A stretch of 64,000 bases of DNA from DAISJI01 sp964559835 (GTDB lineage Bacteria > Acidobacteriota > Terriglobia > Terriglobales > Acidobacteriaceae). The DNA lies in assembly GCA_964559835.1 (NCBI GenBank), contig CAZLJE010000006.1:62001-126000 (forward strand), read 5' to 3'. Of the stretch, positions 37,216 to 45,955 are shown one piece after another (positions within the stretch are counted from its first letter, which is position 1; each line of letters begins with the position of its first letter). Under the pieces are notes generated by a model. The model saw only the letters and a program-made list of their open reading frames with translations. It did no database searches and was not told where the DNA came from. Position numbers and translations under genes: made by a program.

Positions 37216-38853
37216 CTAACTCGCGCGCGACATGCGCTCGACCTGGCGCAGGAGCGAAAGCAACTGGCTGGCGCTGGCGTTCAACGTCGCGGCCGCTCCG
37301 GAATTGTTCGACTGCTTGGCCTCCGTGCTGTGCTGCTGGATGCTCGCGGCTTCAGTGCGGCAGAGCTGGATGGTCTTGCTCAGCAGCTCGGGCGAGGCAG
37401 TCTTTTTCTGCAACTCGACGGCCTGAAGCAGCAGGGCGCGCGCGGCGAGCGAGCGCTGCAGGTCGATCGAGGAAGAGTCCTTGGGACGGATGAAAGCCTC
37501 GACCTCGTCTGGGCTGAGGAGGAGCGCGGTCCCGGCGATGTTCAGGCTGCTGATACCCTTGCGCGGCGCGGCGGCGAGCTTTTTGCGGATCTCTTCCATG
37601 GCGTCGGTGAGACTCGGATCGGCCACGGACGGCTGGGGCGCGGGCTCGGTGGTGACGGTGATCTCGGGCACGACCGCCTTCGGCTCAGGCGGGGTTTCAG
37701 GAGTCGTTTCCAACATTGCGCCCAGCGGGTCCTTGTCTTCGATTGCAGGCTGCACCACGGGAACCTGGGCCACCGGCTGTTCGAATGGAACATCGAGAAC
37801 TTCTTCGAACGCGGACATCGCGCGCTCCGCGACTGCCGCCGCCTTGCTGGCGCCCACGTTGCGTCGACGCTCCGCCGCCAAGCCGGCAGCGAGCTTGCGC
37901 ATCGCGAGGAGTTCAGCTTCCACCCGGCGACAGCGTTCTTCGATCTCGGCGAGGATGGGATCGTTGGGCTGCTCGATCTCGGCCAGCGCCGCATCGACGA
38001 TCTGCCGCAGCTGGATCAACCGCAGAATGGAAGTGTCGACCGAGTACTCCGGCAAGGCCGGTTTCTTGTAAGTTTCGCAGAAGCGCCGCAGTTCGGCCAC
38101 GGGAGTCGTAGCCGACATTTGCGCGGAAGAACAATCGAGGATCTGCTGACCGTATTGCGCGAGCTTCTCCAGTCCGCCGTCGATCGTCTTTAATTCCGAG
38201 TTGATCAGGTGGAAGAACGTGCGCCGCAGCAGGTAACTGAAACGGGTGAAGGCAACGAGCGCGGGCGGAGAGAAATAGAGATGCTTGGCGGACGCTTTGA
38301 GCTGACGTCCCTGCTGGGCGAGACGGCTCTCCTGGAGTTCGCGCAGGCTGCTGAAGTCGGTAAGGCTGGCGACCCAGCCATCCAGCGGCCGCAGCCATTC
38401 CGGGACATCCGAACCGATCGGGCCGAGGACGGGCGCCAGCACCTCAGCGGCGTCCTCGAAGCACAACTCTCCCTCGGCGAGCGTCGGCGGAGAGCAGACG
38501 GCGAAATACTGCACGAGCAGAAAATCAATCTTATCGCGGTCCGACTCGGTCTTCTCGGGCTTCGTGTAATGACGCTCGATGAGCGCCTGGAGCTTCTCCT
38601 CGGAAGACGCCACGGAGCTTCCCTGAAGCACTTGCCGGAACTGCGCGACCTGGAGGCGGGCATCGATGGTGTCGAACCACGCCTGCACGCGCGGAAGGAA
38701 TTCAGAGGTCTGGGCCGTCGCGTCGTCGAGACTCTCGTACGGCGGGGCGTCGAGGCCGAACTGTACCGCCAGCGCTGAATAGATGGGATAGAGCCGGCGC
38801 GCAGCACGCCATTTGGCTACTGCACCCGACATGTAAGCACTGGAGGAGGACAT
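37216..38853 (-). CDS. helical protein of unknown function
   Basis: This is a 545-residue soluble protein with no family I recognise. Residues 1-290 are globular, mostly helical and rich in aromatic residues (KWRAARRLYPIYSAL, PYESLDD, HLYFSPPALVAFTRFSYLLRR). Residues 290-345 are a coiled coil (EIEERCRRVEAELLAMRKL). Then comes a Pro/Val/Glu-rich linker (355-425), and the last 110 residues are helical again (PDEVEAFIRPKDSSSIDLQRSLAARALLLQAVELQKK, cut here into its parts by eye). It lies between the PilZ-coiled-coil gene and murJ on the same strand, so it may belong to the same envelope-related block. The ATG at 38853 lacks a strong ribosome site. Confidence 0.6.
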   Translation of the reverse strand: MSSSSAYMSGAVAKWRAARRLYPIYSALAVQFGLDAPPYESLDDATAQTSEFLPRVQAWFDTIDARLQVAQFRQVLQGSSVASSEEKLQALIERHYTKPEKTESDRDKIDFLLVQYFAVCSPPTLAEGELCFEDAAEVLAPVLGPIGSDVPEWLRPLDGWVASLTDFSSLRELQESRLAQQGRQLKASAKHLYFSPPALVAFTRFSYLLRRTFFHLINSELKTIDGGLEKLAQYGQQILDCSSAQMSATTPVAELRRFCETYKKPALPEYSVDTSILRLIQLRQIVDAALAEIEQPNDPILAEIEERCRRVEAELLAMRKLAAGLAAERRRNVGASKAAAVAERAMSAFEEVLDVPFEQPVAQVPVVQPAIEDKDPLGAMLETTPETPPEPKAVVPEITVTTEPAPQPSVADPSLTDAMEEIRKKLAAAPRKGISSLNIAGTALLLSPDEVEAFIRPKDSSSIDLQRSLAARALLLQAVELQKKTASPELLSKTIQLCRTEAASIQQHSTEAKQSNNSGAAATLNASASQLLSLLRQVERMSRAS

Positions 38854-38981
38854 GACGATACGCGCGCGACGGGGAAAGCCCCAGTCGACAATACGACGAA
38901 CCGCTACCGAGCGAAAGCTTACCTAGGTAACGGAGAGGATTCCCGCCGAAATTAGCCGAAAGTACTGGTAGTTTACCGCCA

Positions 38982-40634
38982 CTAAGGTTGAATTTCCGAT
39001 ACTGGTGACGTGTTTTCGGATACGGCGGTCGGCCGTTTGCGGCGGAACAGGTCACGTAATAGCGCCGAACGAGTAAGCCACAGTCCAGCGGCAACTCCGC
39101 CGCCCCACGTCACGGTCGCAATGGCAAGTGCTTCGAGATCGGCAGCGTGGCTACCCTGCACCGGGATAGCCCGTGCGGCGAAGAGTGCCGCGGCACCGGA
39201 AATCAGCGCTACGAGAAGGGCCTTCGCCAGTTCCCGCCAAGGCAAACCGTTGAGGGGAACCAGCCGCTTCCGATGAAGCAGCCAAGCCAGAACGGCCGTA
39301 TTGGCAAAGATGCCGATGTCGGATGCGAGCGCCAGTCCAGCGACATTGAGGGCGTGAAACAACGCCCAATACACAGGCAGAGAGGCGGCGGTAACGATCG
39401 TGGCAGCGACCATCGGCGTCAGAGTGTTGGCCGCTGCGTAAAATGCCCGGGCATAAAGCGCCTGTGCAGACCAGAACGCCAGCGAGACGGCAAACCAGAA
39501 GAAGAGGACGGCAGTCTCCTGCGAGTCGGTGAAGGTGAATCGACCCCGCCGATAGACTAGGTCGATCACGGGCAATGAAGCCGCCATCATCCAGGCGCTG
39601 GCCAGCAGGGCGGCGGCGCTGACGCGGTACACCGACCCGTTCACCTGGGCGGCAAATTCGGACGTCTTTTTCTCGCCCCAGAGGCGAGCGAAAAACGGAA
39701 GTGATGCCTGGCCTGTCGCCTGCCCGAGCACCGCCATCGGGACTGCGAAGAGACGCTTGGCGTAGTTCAGCCGGGTAATGTCACCGACGCCGTGGGACGC
39801 GAAGAAGCGCAGGATCCAATCGTCGGCGGTGGCGAGAGAAACGCCGAGCATCAGCGGGATCGACAGGCGCACCCACTCGCGAAACGCGGGATTCGCCGTA
39901 TCGAACGAGGGACGATAGCGAATACCGGTACGCGCGGCACCCACCGCGTTCAGCAGGAATGGCCCGAGCATGCACCCAACGAGCGCCCCGACCGCCAGAG
40001 AGGTGATACCGAAACTTCGCGCCCCGAGCACACCCCCGGCAATGATCCCGACGTTGTAGATCACGCCCGTAAATGCCGGAATCAGGAACATGCGACGCGA
40101 AAGCAACACAGCCGAAAGCACGGCGCCTACGTAAAAGAAGAGCTGGGCCGGTAGGAGAATGCGCGTCAAGCTGACGCACAGGTCCAACTGCGACGCTCCA
40201 AACCCGGGGAAGATGGTGCGCTCGATCGGGCGGGTGAAGACCTCCATCAGAACGATCCCCGCGATCAGCACCGTACTCATGACGGTGATGATGACGGAGA
40301 ACGTCTTCTCTGCGTCGGCTTCCCGCTTTTCCGACAGGAACCTCGTGTATATGGAAATAAAGGTGATGGAGGCGGTCCCGCCAGCGACGAGGTAATTGAG
40401 CCAGTCAGGGATCGTGAAAGCGGCATTGTAAGCGTCGGTGAGCGGCCCCGCGCCAAATGCCCAGGCAATGTACGCCTCTCTAACGTAGCCGATCACGCGT
40501 GAGAGCATCACCGCCGACATCAGCAGCAGCGTCGCACTGAAGGCGCTGTGCTGGTGCGAAGGACGGAGCTGCCGGAACGCGCGCTGCAGCAGGGTCGGCG
40601 AAGCGCTGCCCGGAGTCTCGGCGGAATTTACCAT
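38982..40634 (-). CDS. murJ: lipid II flippase MurJ
   Basis: This is a 550-residue MOP-superfamily flippase with 14 expected membrane helices. It carries lipid II across the inner membrane for peptidoglycan synthesis. Family marks include LSRVIGYVREAYIAWAFG near the start (helix 1 with its arginines), the DAYNAAFTIPDWLNYLVAGG loop, LPAQLFFYVGAVLSAVL and the LYARAFYAAANTLTPM segment in the second half. Length is typical for the longer 14-helix forms. The C-terminal tail is basic (RDLFRRKRP). It is upstream of, and on the same strand as, the unknown helical protein at 37216-38853 and divergent from the yihY-like gene. Confidence 0.92.
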   Translation of the reverse strand: MVNSAETPGSASPTLLQRAFRQLRPSHQHSAFSATLLLMSAVMLSRVIGYVREAYIAWAFGAGPLTDAYNAAFTIPDWLNYLVAGGTASITFISIYTRFLSEKREADAEKTFSVIITVMSTVLIAGIVLMEVFTRPIERTIFPGFGASQLDLCVSLTRILLPAQLFFYVGAVLSAVLLSRRMFLIPAFTGVIYNVGIIAGGVLGARSFGITSLAVGALVGCMLGPFLLNAVGAARTGIRYRPSFDTANPAFREWVRLSIPLMLGVSLATADDWILRFFASHGVGDITRLNYAKRLFAVPMAVLGQATGQASLPFFARLWGEKKTSEFAAQVNGSVYRVSAAALLASAWMMAASLPVIDLVYRRGRFTFTDSQETAVLFFWFAVSLAFWSAQALYARAFYAAANTLTPMVAATIVTAASLPVYWALFHALNVAGLALASDIGIFANTAVLAWLLHRKRLVPLNGLPWRELAKALLVALISGAAALFAARAIPVQGSHAADLEALAIATVTWGGGVAAGLWLTRSALLRDLFRRKRPTAVSENTSPVSEIQP

Positions 40635-40747
40635 GTGCGGCGATTCTAAAGGATTTTGGCCTGGCTGCTTGCGATTGCGAGGCGATAGGCGTCAACCCGG
40701 TAACGTTCGAAAACTTCTAATCGGTGACAGTCCCTGGGGAAAGGCGT

Positions 40748-41665
40748 ATGGCGGAAAAGAAGGTTACGAAGAACACGCGGCAGTCACCGTGGAAACTCGG
40801 CGGCTTGGGAACGAAGGAACTCGGACGGCGCGTGGTCGCGGGCATCGACCAGGACAACGTCTTGGATTATGCAGCAGCATTGGCCTACTACTTTTTCTTC
40901 GCCCTGTTCCCGATGATCATGGTGTTGATCGCAATGCTCGGGATCATCGGCGGCGGCAGCCTTGGCAACAGCCTCGTGGACCAAATCACACGAATGATGC
41001 CGGGATCGGCAGCGACAGTAGTGCACGATACGGTGAAGCACGCGCTCGACAACAGCAGCGGTGGGAAGCTGTCCTTGGGACTGCTGCTGGCGTTGTGGTC
41101 GGCGACGTCGGGAATGACCGGAATGATAACGGCGCTTAATAACGTGTTCGAAGTTCGCGAGACCCGGTCCATGATCAAAACCAGGGCCATCGCGCTCGGG
41201 CTGACGATCGGGAACGGCATCATCGTCCTGATTGGAATGGCGTTGCTGCTTTATGGCGGAACGTTCGCCGACCACTTCCTCGGCGGACAGCTGGCGCTGG
41301 CCTGGAAAATCGTCCAGTACCCCCTGGCGATCGCATTCCTGCTGCTGTCGTTTTCGACGATCTACTACTTCGCGCCGAACATCGAACACCCGCATTGGGA
41401 GTGGGTGACGCCGGGTTCGATCGTCGGAGTGTCTCTCTGGCTGATCGCGTCATTCGGATTGCGCGCTTACCTGCACTTCTCCAATTCCTACAACGCCACC
41501 TATGGCGCTCTGGGTGGCGTGATGGTGTTGATGCTGTGGTTCTGGATCACCGGCCTGGCTGTTCTGATCGGTGGCGAGTTCAATTCCGAGATCGAGAAGG
41601 CAGCCGGCGAGAGACAGAAAGAAGCTGCCCGCCGGGAGACGTACTCACAAAGACCGGCTGCATGA
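40748..41665 (+). CDS. YihY/virulence factor BrkB family membrane protein
   Basis: This is a 305-residue inner-membrane protein with about six helices. The family signature is present: YAAALAYYFFFALFPMIMVLIAML in the first helix region (given in parts, AALAYYFFFALFP being the core), LWSATSGMTGMITALNNVFEV, and the C-terminal NSYNATYGALGGVMVLMLWFW and GGEFNSEIEKA. This family was once called RNase BN in error. Its function is unknown, and transport or envelope roles are suggested. The ATG at 40748 has GGGGAAAGG upstream. An in-frame extension is not needed. Confidence 0.9.
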   Translation: MAEKKVTKNTRQSPWKLGGLGTKELGRRVVAGIDQDNVLDYAAALAYYFFFALFPMIMVLIAMLGIIGGGSLGNSLVDQITRMMPGSAATVVHDTVKHALDNSSGGKLSLGLLLALWSATSGMTGMITALNNVFEVRETRSMIKTRAIALGLTIGNGIIVLIGMALLLYGGTFADHFLGGQLALAWKIVQYPLAIAFLLLSFSTIYYFAPNIEHPHWEWVTPGSIVGVSLWLIASFGLRAYLHFSNSYNATYGALGGVMVLMLWFWITGLAVLIGGEFNSEIEKAAGERQKEAARRETYSQRPAA

Positions 41666-41711
41666 GGTGTCCGCCGAAGTGATATAAACTGGCGCTCGCC
41701 GGAGGGGTGCC

Positions 41712-43082
41712 ATGTACTTCGAACAGTTTTACCTGGGCTGCCTGGCCCATGCTTCGTACCTGCTGGGATCGAGCGGCGTGGGAGTCGTAGTCGATCCGCA
41801 GCGCGACGTCGATATCTACGTGAAGGCTGCCGCCGAGCAGGGTCTCAGTGTCGAACACATATTCGAGACGCACCTGCACGCCGATTTCGTGAGCGGACAC
41901 CGCGAGCTCGCGGAACGCACCGGGGCGAAGATCTATATCGGCGAAAAGGCGCGTGCGAAGTTTCCGCACGTGCCGGTGACCGACGGAATGACAGTCGAGT
42001 TCGGCGATTCGATGATCCGCGTGCTCGAAACTCCCGGCCACACGCCCGAGAGCATCTGCCTGGTCGTGTACGACAAGCGCACGGACGCGCAGCCTTCATC
42101 CGTCCTGACGGGGGACACGTTGTTCATTGGCGACGTGGGCCGGCCGGACTTGTCGGATACGCACACGCCCCAGCAACTCGCCGCGCTCATGTATGACAGC
42201 CTGCACCAAAAAGTCATGGCGCTGCCCGACGACGTGAAGGTGTATCCGGCGCACGGAGCGGGATCGCTGTGCGGACGCAGCATGAGCAACGCCCGGTTCT
42301 CGACCATCGGCCAGGAGCGGCTTACGAATCACGCTCTGCACATCGAGTCGAAGAACGATTTCGTACGTGACATGACGGCGAACCTGCCCCCGCGACCGGC
42401 GTACTTCGCGCAGGATGCGGCGATCAACCGCGAGGGCGCGCCGGCACTCAGCGAGATGCGCGCGCCGGTGGCGTTGTCGTGTTCCGAGGTGATCCTGGCG
42501 CAGGTCGGCGGCGCCATCGTGCTCGATGTTCGTCCGGCCGCGCACTTCGCGAAAGGACACATTCCGGAAGCAATCAACATCGGCTTTGGCGGACAGCTCG
42601 CCTCGTGGGCCGGGATCCTGCTGGGACTTTCAGCCGTGGTGGTGATCGTCGCCGAATCGGCGGAGCAAGCAGCGGAAACGCAGACACGGCTCGCGCGCAT
42701 CGGGATCGAAGTAACGATTGGCTATCTGCGCGGCGGCATGGAGGCGTGGGTGCGCGCTGGAGAACGGGTCGAAACAGTGCCGCAGATCACGGCGCAAGAC
42801 CTGCGCTCGCGGATCGGGGACTTCAAGGTGATCGACGTGCGGCGTGAGAGCGAGTGGCAGGGCGGGCACATCGAGGGAGCCATGTGGCACGCCTTGGACA
42901 ACTTCCCTCGCGAGCTGCCGAAGATCGCGAAAGACACGCCCATCGCGGTGCACTGCAAAGGCGGGTATCGGAGTATCACGGCGGCGTCGTTGCTTCAGCG
43001 CGCCGGATTCACAAACGTCACCGACGTGATCGGCGGGTACGACGCGTGGGTGGAGTCACAAGCGGCGGGCGCGAGTCGCTAA
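41712..43082 (+). CDS. persulfide dioxygenase-rhodanese fusion (MBL fold plus two rhodanese domains)
   Basis: This is a 456-residue cytoplasmic enzyme of sulfide/persulfide oxidation. The N-terminal metallo-beta-lactamase fold (1-240) is ETHE1-like: THLHADFVSGH, GHTPES, TGDTLFIGDVGRPD and HGAGSLCG, with a single iron site expected. Two rhodanese domains follow. The first (about 258-350) has no cysteine in its active loop (VVIVAESAE). The second (about 358-450) has C415 in AVHCKGGYRS and is likely active in sulfur transfer from persulfide or thiosulfate. The ATG has a strong ribosome site (CCGGAGGGG). It stands alone; no sulfide:quinone reductase is in the window. Confidence 0.9.
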   Translation: MYFEQFYLGCLAHASYLLGSSGVGVVVDPQRDVDIYVKAAAEQGLSVEHIFETHLHADFVSGHRELAERTGAKIYIGEKARAKFPHVPVTDGMTVEFGDSMIRVLETPGHTPESICLVVYDKRTDAQPSSVLTGDTLFIGDVGRPDLSDTHTPQQLAALMYDSLHQKVMALPDDVKVYPAHGAGSLCGRSMSNARFSTIGQERLTNHALHIESKNDFVRDMTANLPPRPAYFAQDAAINREGAPALSEMRAPVALSCSEVILAQVGGAIVLDVRPAAHFAKGHIPEAINIGFGGQLASWAGILLGLSAVVVIVAESAEQAAETQTRLARIGIEVTIGYLRGGMEAWVRAGERVETVPQITAQDLRSRIGDFKVIDVRRESEWQGGHIEGAMWHALDNFPRELPKIAKDTPIAVHCKGGYRSITAASLLQRAGFTNVTDVIGGYDAWVESQAAGASR

Positions 43083-43148
43083 TCACACACGGGGTTGGCA
43101 CGCGTCACATACGCATGACTTTCATCACTCTACGATGTCCGGTTCCCA

Positions 43149-43388
43149 ATGAAATTCACAATAGTGAGTGGGATTCGCGACATCGAGGTAATTGCGTCTG
43201 GAAGCGGCGTACGGATCCGTAGGAGGCTCTGGCGCCTCTACGGCCGCGGGAATCGGCGCAAGATGAAGGGCGTAGCTGAAGTGATGTATGCTGACGGCAC
43301 GCGATGGCTATCCGAACTCCATTGGTACGAAGCACACGGGATCGGAAAACGAGAACTCAGGATCAAGTTAGACCCTCGCCTGTTATGA
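43149..43388 (+). CDS. small conserved hypothetical protein
   Basis: This is a 79-residue basic protein (MKFTIVSGIRDIEVIASGSG, then RRLWRLYGRGNRRKMKG and ELHWYEAHGIGKRELRIK). I recall small orphan proteins of this type in many bacteria but know no function. Its TGA overlaps the next ATG (ATGA), so the two are translated together. The basic, beta-rich composition would suit a nucleic-acid-binding or partner-binding role, which is only a guess. Confidence 0.7.
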   Translation: MKFTIVSGIRDIEVIASGSGVRIRRRLWRLYGRGNRRKMKGVAEVMYADGTRWLSELHWYEAHGIGKRELRIKLDPRLL

Positions 43389-43618
43389 AGAAAATGAAGA
43401 CTGAACGGTTCGTCGTGTGTATCGACAACCGCGGTAATGAAGCCAGTCTGGACATTGGGAAGATTTATCCCGCTGTACGGACCGAAAAGATTGCGCGTGA
43501 TCACGGATTGATCCGAGTCATCGACGAATCTGGAGAGGATTATTTGTTCTCTGCTGATTGGTTTTTCGAAGTGAAATTACCACGCATAGTGCAACAAGCT
43601 CTTCTAAAAGCCCGATAG
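43385..43618 (+). CDS. small conserved hypothetical protein, coupled to its neighbour
   Basis: This is a 77-residue protein (MKKMKTERFVVCIDNRGNEA, then LDIGKIYPAVRTEKIARDHG and ESGEDYLFSADWFFEVKLP). The pattern is that of a widespread small orphan with an SH3-like beta barrel feel (KIY...DESGEDYL). The start ATG shares four bases with the upstream stop (ATGA), showing coupling. A fixed pair of small genes could be toxin and antitoxin, but neither has a motif known from such systems. Confidence 0.7.
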   Translation: MKKMKTERFVVCIDNRGNEASLDIGKIYPAVRTEKIARDHGLIRVIDESGEDYLFSADWFFEVKLPRIVQQALLKAR

Positions 43619-43648
43619 GTTTCTTCCCCGCTAGGCCTCTTTATCGCT

Positions 43649-44407
43649 TCAATCCCCGTGCCCGTGTTCCATCTGGCGCCCGACGGACCAGATCGCATCC
43701 TGCGTCTTCTCGTTGGGATAGACGTGGACCATCCAGCCAAACATTTGCGGACGGAACGTCCCGCCCGCCTTGTCGCATTCTTCCTTTGTCCAAATGGAGC
43801 CCAGCAGGCCGAACTTCGGATTCTTGCCGAAGTATTCGCTCTCGCGCCCTTTCGGGGCGGCGCAGAAATTGGTGTGTTCGTGCCACTGCGCGATGCTGAG
43901 CGGAACGCGTGAATCCAGTTCTTCCATCGAGGAGCGGGCGGGCGCGGTATACATCAGGCCAATAAGCTTCCAGCCATTTTCGCCGGTCTTTTCGTAGAGG
44001 AGCGACGTCGGATGGTCGGCATCGAAGCCGAACGCAGCCTCGATCGCGTACCGGTAATTCGTGAAGTGGTACATCTTCTGCGGCAGGTTAGGCAGGAAGA
44101 TCCGGTAGCCGTCGGCCATGGCTTCGCGGTAATCGGCGTAGCGCTCCATGACCTTGCGGCCGGATTGCACGATTGCGTCGGCGCGCTGCTTTTCGTCGGG
44201 CGTGGGCGACGAGCGCAAGGACGTGAGCTTCATGTGCGGGCCCATGTCGTTGTGTCGATGCTGCATGGCGGGCATCGCGGGATCCATCGCGTCCGGCTGC
44301 TGCACCTGCTGCGTCGCCGGCGGCATGGAAGACATGTCGTGATGCTGGTGCTGGGCCACGGCGAACACCGCCGCCACCAGCACGATTCCAACGATGTATC
44401 GGGCCAT
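43649..44407 (-). CDS. secreted Met/His-rich protein of unknown function
   Basis: This is a 252-residue exported protein. The signal peptide is MARYIVGIVLVAAVFAVA|Q. The next 45 residues are strikingly rich in His and Met (QHQHHDMSSMPP, MDPAMPAMQHRHNDMGPHM), a composition common in periplasmic copper-binding proteins. The rest (about 65-245) is a compact domain with ADGYRIFLPNLPQKMYHFTNY, SLLYEKTGENGWKLIGLMYT and WHEHTNFCAAP. I cannot name the family. A good ribosome site (GAGGTGAGGG) precedes the ATG. A metal-handling role is inference from composition. Confidence 0.7.
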   Translation of the reverse strand: MARYIVGIVLVAAVFAVAQHQHHDMSSMPPATQQVQQPDAMDPAMPAMQHRHNDMGPHMKLTSLRSSPTPDEKQRADAIVQSGRKVMERYADYREAMADGYRIFLPNLPQKMYHFTNYRYAIEAAFGFDADHPTSLLYEKTGENGWKLIGLMYTAPARSSMEELDSRVPLSIAQWHEHTNFCAAPKGRESEYFGKNPKFGLLGSIWTKEECDKAGGTFRPQMFGWMVHVYPNEKTQDAIWSVGRQMEHGHGD

Positions 44408-44491
44408 CCCTCACCTCGTGTGCTCTTGGATGAGGAAACCCGGTGGAAGGACGCAAGTCGCGGAAAACCGGGCTCCGGGCTCCGGCGAAAA

Positions 44492-45919
44492 CTAGGGGCG
44501 TTTCGATTCGGCTGTAAGGGCCAGTTCCAGTGCGGATTTCGCGGCGGATTCACCGGAGGCAATGCAGTCAGGCACGCCGATGCCCTGGTAAGCGTTGCCG
44601 ACCAGGTACAGTCCGGGATGCGTCGACTGCACCTGCTTGATTCGCTGCACGCGGGCGAGGTGTCCGGAAGTGTACTGGGCCATGGCACGGCGCCAGCGAT
44701 AGACGCGGGCGAAGCGCGGTTCCGCGGTGAGCGACAGGATCTCGGCGAGATTGCGTCGCACCATGTCGATGAGCTCCGAGTCCGGGAGCTCGAGCACGGA
44801 TTCATCGCGGGCGCCGCCGATGAAGCAGCGCAGGATGCCTTTGTCCTCGGGCGCGCGATGCGGGAATTTCACATGAACGAATGTGCAAGCCAACATCCGC
44901 CGGTTCTCGCTGCGGGGGACCAGGAAGCCGAAACCGGGCGGGAGTTTTTGCAGGTCGGCGCGACTGTAGCCGAGATTCACGGTGACGGAAGAGCTGTAGC
45001 GGATCTGACCCAGCTCGGCGGCGAGCAGGGGGGCGACATTCCCGAGGAGCGTCGACGCGGCAGTCGCGGGAAGAGCCAGGATCACGGAATCGAATTCGCC
45101 GGGGTTCCCTTGCAGCGGCGTAACCAGCCAGCGGTCGGGGGAGCGCGTCAAGCCAACGATCGGATTGTTGGTCTGCGTCGACCCTGACATGAGCATCGGC
45201 TCGATCGCTTCGACCAACTGTCGCATTCCGTTTTTCAGGGACGTGAACAGGGGACGTGGCTGCGGGTTCGTTGCTTTCGCGGCGGCCATCTGCTTGCGCG
45301 AGGCGAGCATGGCGCGACTGAGGCTGCCGTACTTCTTCTCCATGTCCACGAAGCGCGGCAGGACGGCGGCGGCGCTGAGCTGCGCGGCTTCGCCACCGTA
45401 GACGCCGGCGAGCAGCGGATCGGCCAGGCGGTCTACCATCTCGGGCCCGAAGTGGCGCTCGACCATCTCGGCTACCGTCTCGTCCCTGTCGCTGGCCTGC
45501 GGCTTTTGGAAATATTCGAAGGCCATCCGGATCTTTGCGGGGAGAGAGAACAAGCGCGTGGTGAGGATGGGCGCGATCCTGGTCGGGACCATGAACATCA
45601 GGCCGTCGGGAATGGGTTCGAGACGGCCTTTTACCAGGATGTAGGTCTTGCGCTCGGCGTCGTTCGAGCTGATGAGTTGATCGCCGAGGCCGATGCCGCG
45701 GACGAAATCCAGCCCCCAGGATTTTTCGGTGAGGAACGAATCCGGGCCACCCTCGACGACGCACCCATCGACGTGCTCGGTCAGCAACACGCCGCCAAGA
45801 CGGGGAGCGGCTTCGTAGATGCAGTACTCGAGCGGCGCACCGGCTGCGCGGGCGCGCTCCAGCGTGACGGCGGCGCTGAGGCCGCTGATCCCACCGCCGA
45901 TGATGGCGATGCGTTTCAT
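44492..45919 (-). CDS. hemG: protoporphyrinogen/coproporphyrinogen oxidase (HemY-type)
   Basis: This is a 475-residue FAD-dependent oxidase that aromatises the porphyrinogen ring in haem synthesis. The FAD site opens the protein (IAIIGGGISGLSAAVTLE). VEGGPDSFL and the closing VGNAYQGIGVPDCIASG are HemY family marks. It uses oxygen, unlike the unrelated flavodoxin-like HemG of E. coli; the symbol follows common annotation of this family. It is last in hemE-hemH-hemG, 19 bp after hemH. The gene order resembles Bacillus hemEHY. Confidence 0.92.
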   Translation of the reverse strand: MKRIAIIGGGISGLSAAVTLERARAAGAPLEYCIYEAAPRLGGVLLTEHVDGCVVEGGPDSFLTEKSWGLDFVRGIGLGDQLISSNDAERKTYILVKGRLEPIPDGLMFMVPTRIAPILTTRLFSLPAKIRMAFEYFQKPQASDRDETVAEMVERHFGPEMVDRLADPLLAGVYGGEAAQLSAAAVLPRFVDMEKKYGSLSRAMLASRKQMAAAKATNPQPRPLFTSLKNGMRQLVEAIEPMLMSGSTQTNNPIVGLTRSPDRWLVTPLQGNPGEFDSVILALPATAASTLLGNVAPLLAAELGQIRYSSSVTVNLGYSRADLQKLPPGFGFLVPRSENRRMLACTFVHVKFPHRAPEDKGILRCFIGGARDESVLELPDSELIDMVRRNLAEILSLTAEPRFARVYRWRRAMAQYTSGHLARVQRIKQVQSTHPGLYLVGNAYQGIGVPDCIASGESAAKSALELALTAESKRP

Positions 45920-45930
45920 GAAATCGACGA

Positions 45931-45955
45931 CTTATTACTCATTGCTTATTACTCG
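45931..45955. repeat. TTATTACTC word repeat in the hemH/hemG junction
   Basis: CTTATTACTCATTGCTTATTACTCG holds two copies of TTATTACTC and provides the last codons and stop of hemH. The word CTTATTACTCATT is identical to one at the start of the cytochrome c gene (62508-62520). Confidence 0.65.

Noticed and set aside
43149..43618. Calling the small coupled pair a toxin-antitoxin system
   Set aside because: No known toxin fold or DNA-binding antitoxin motif; kept as a pair of unknown function.
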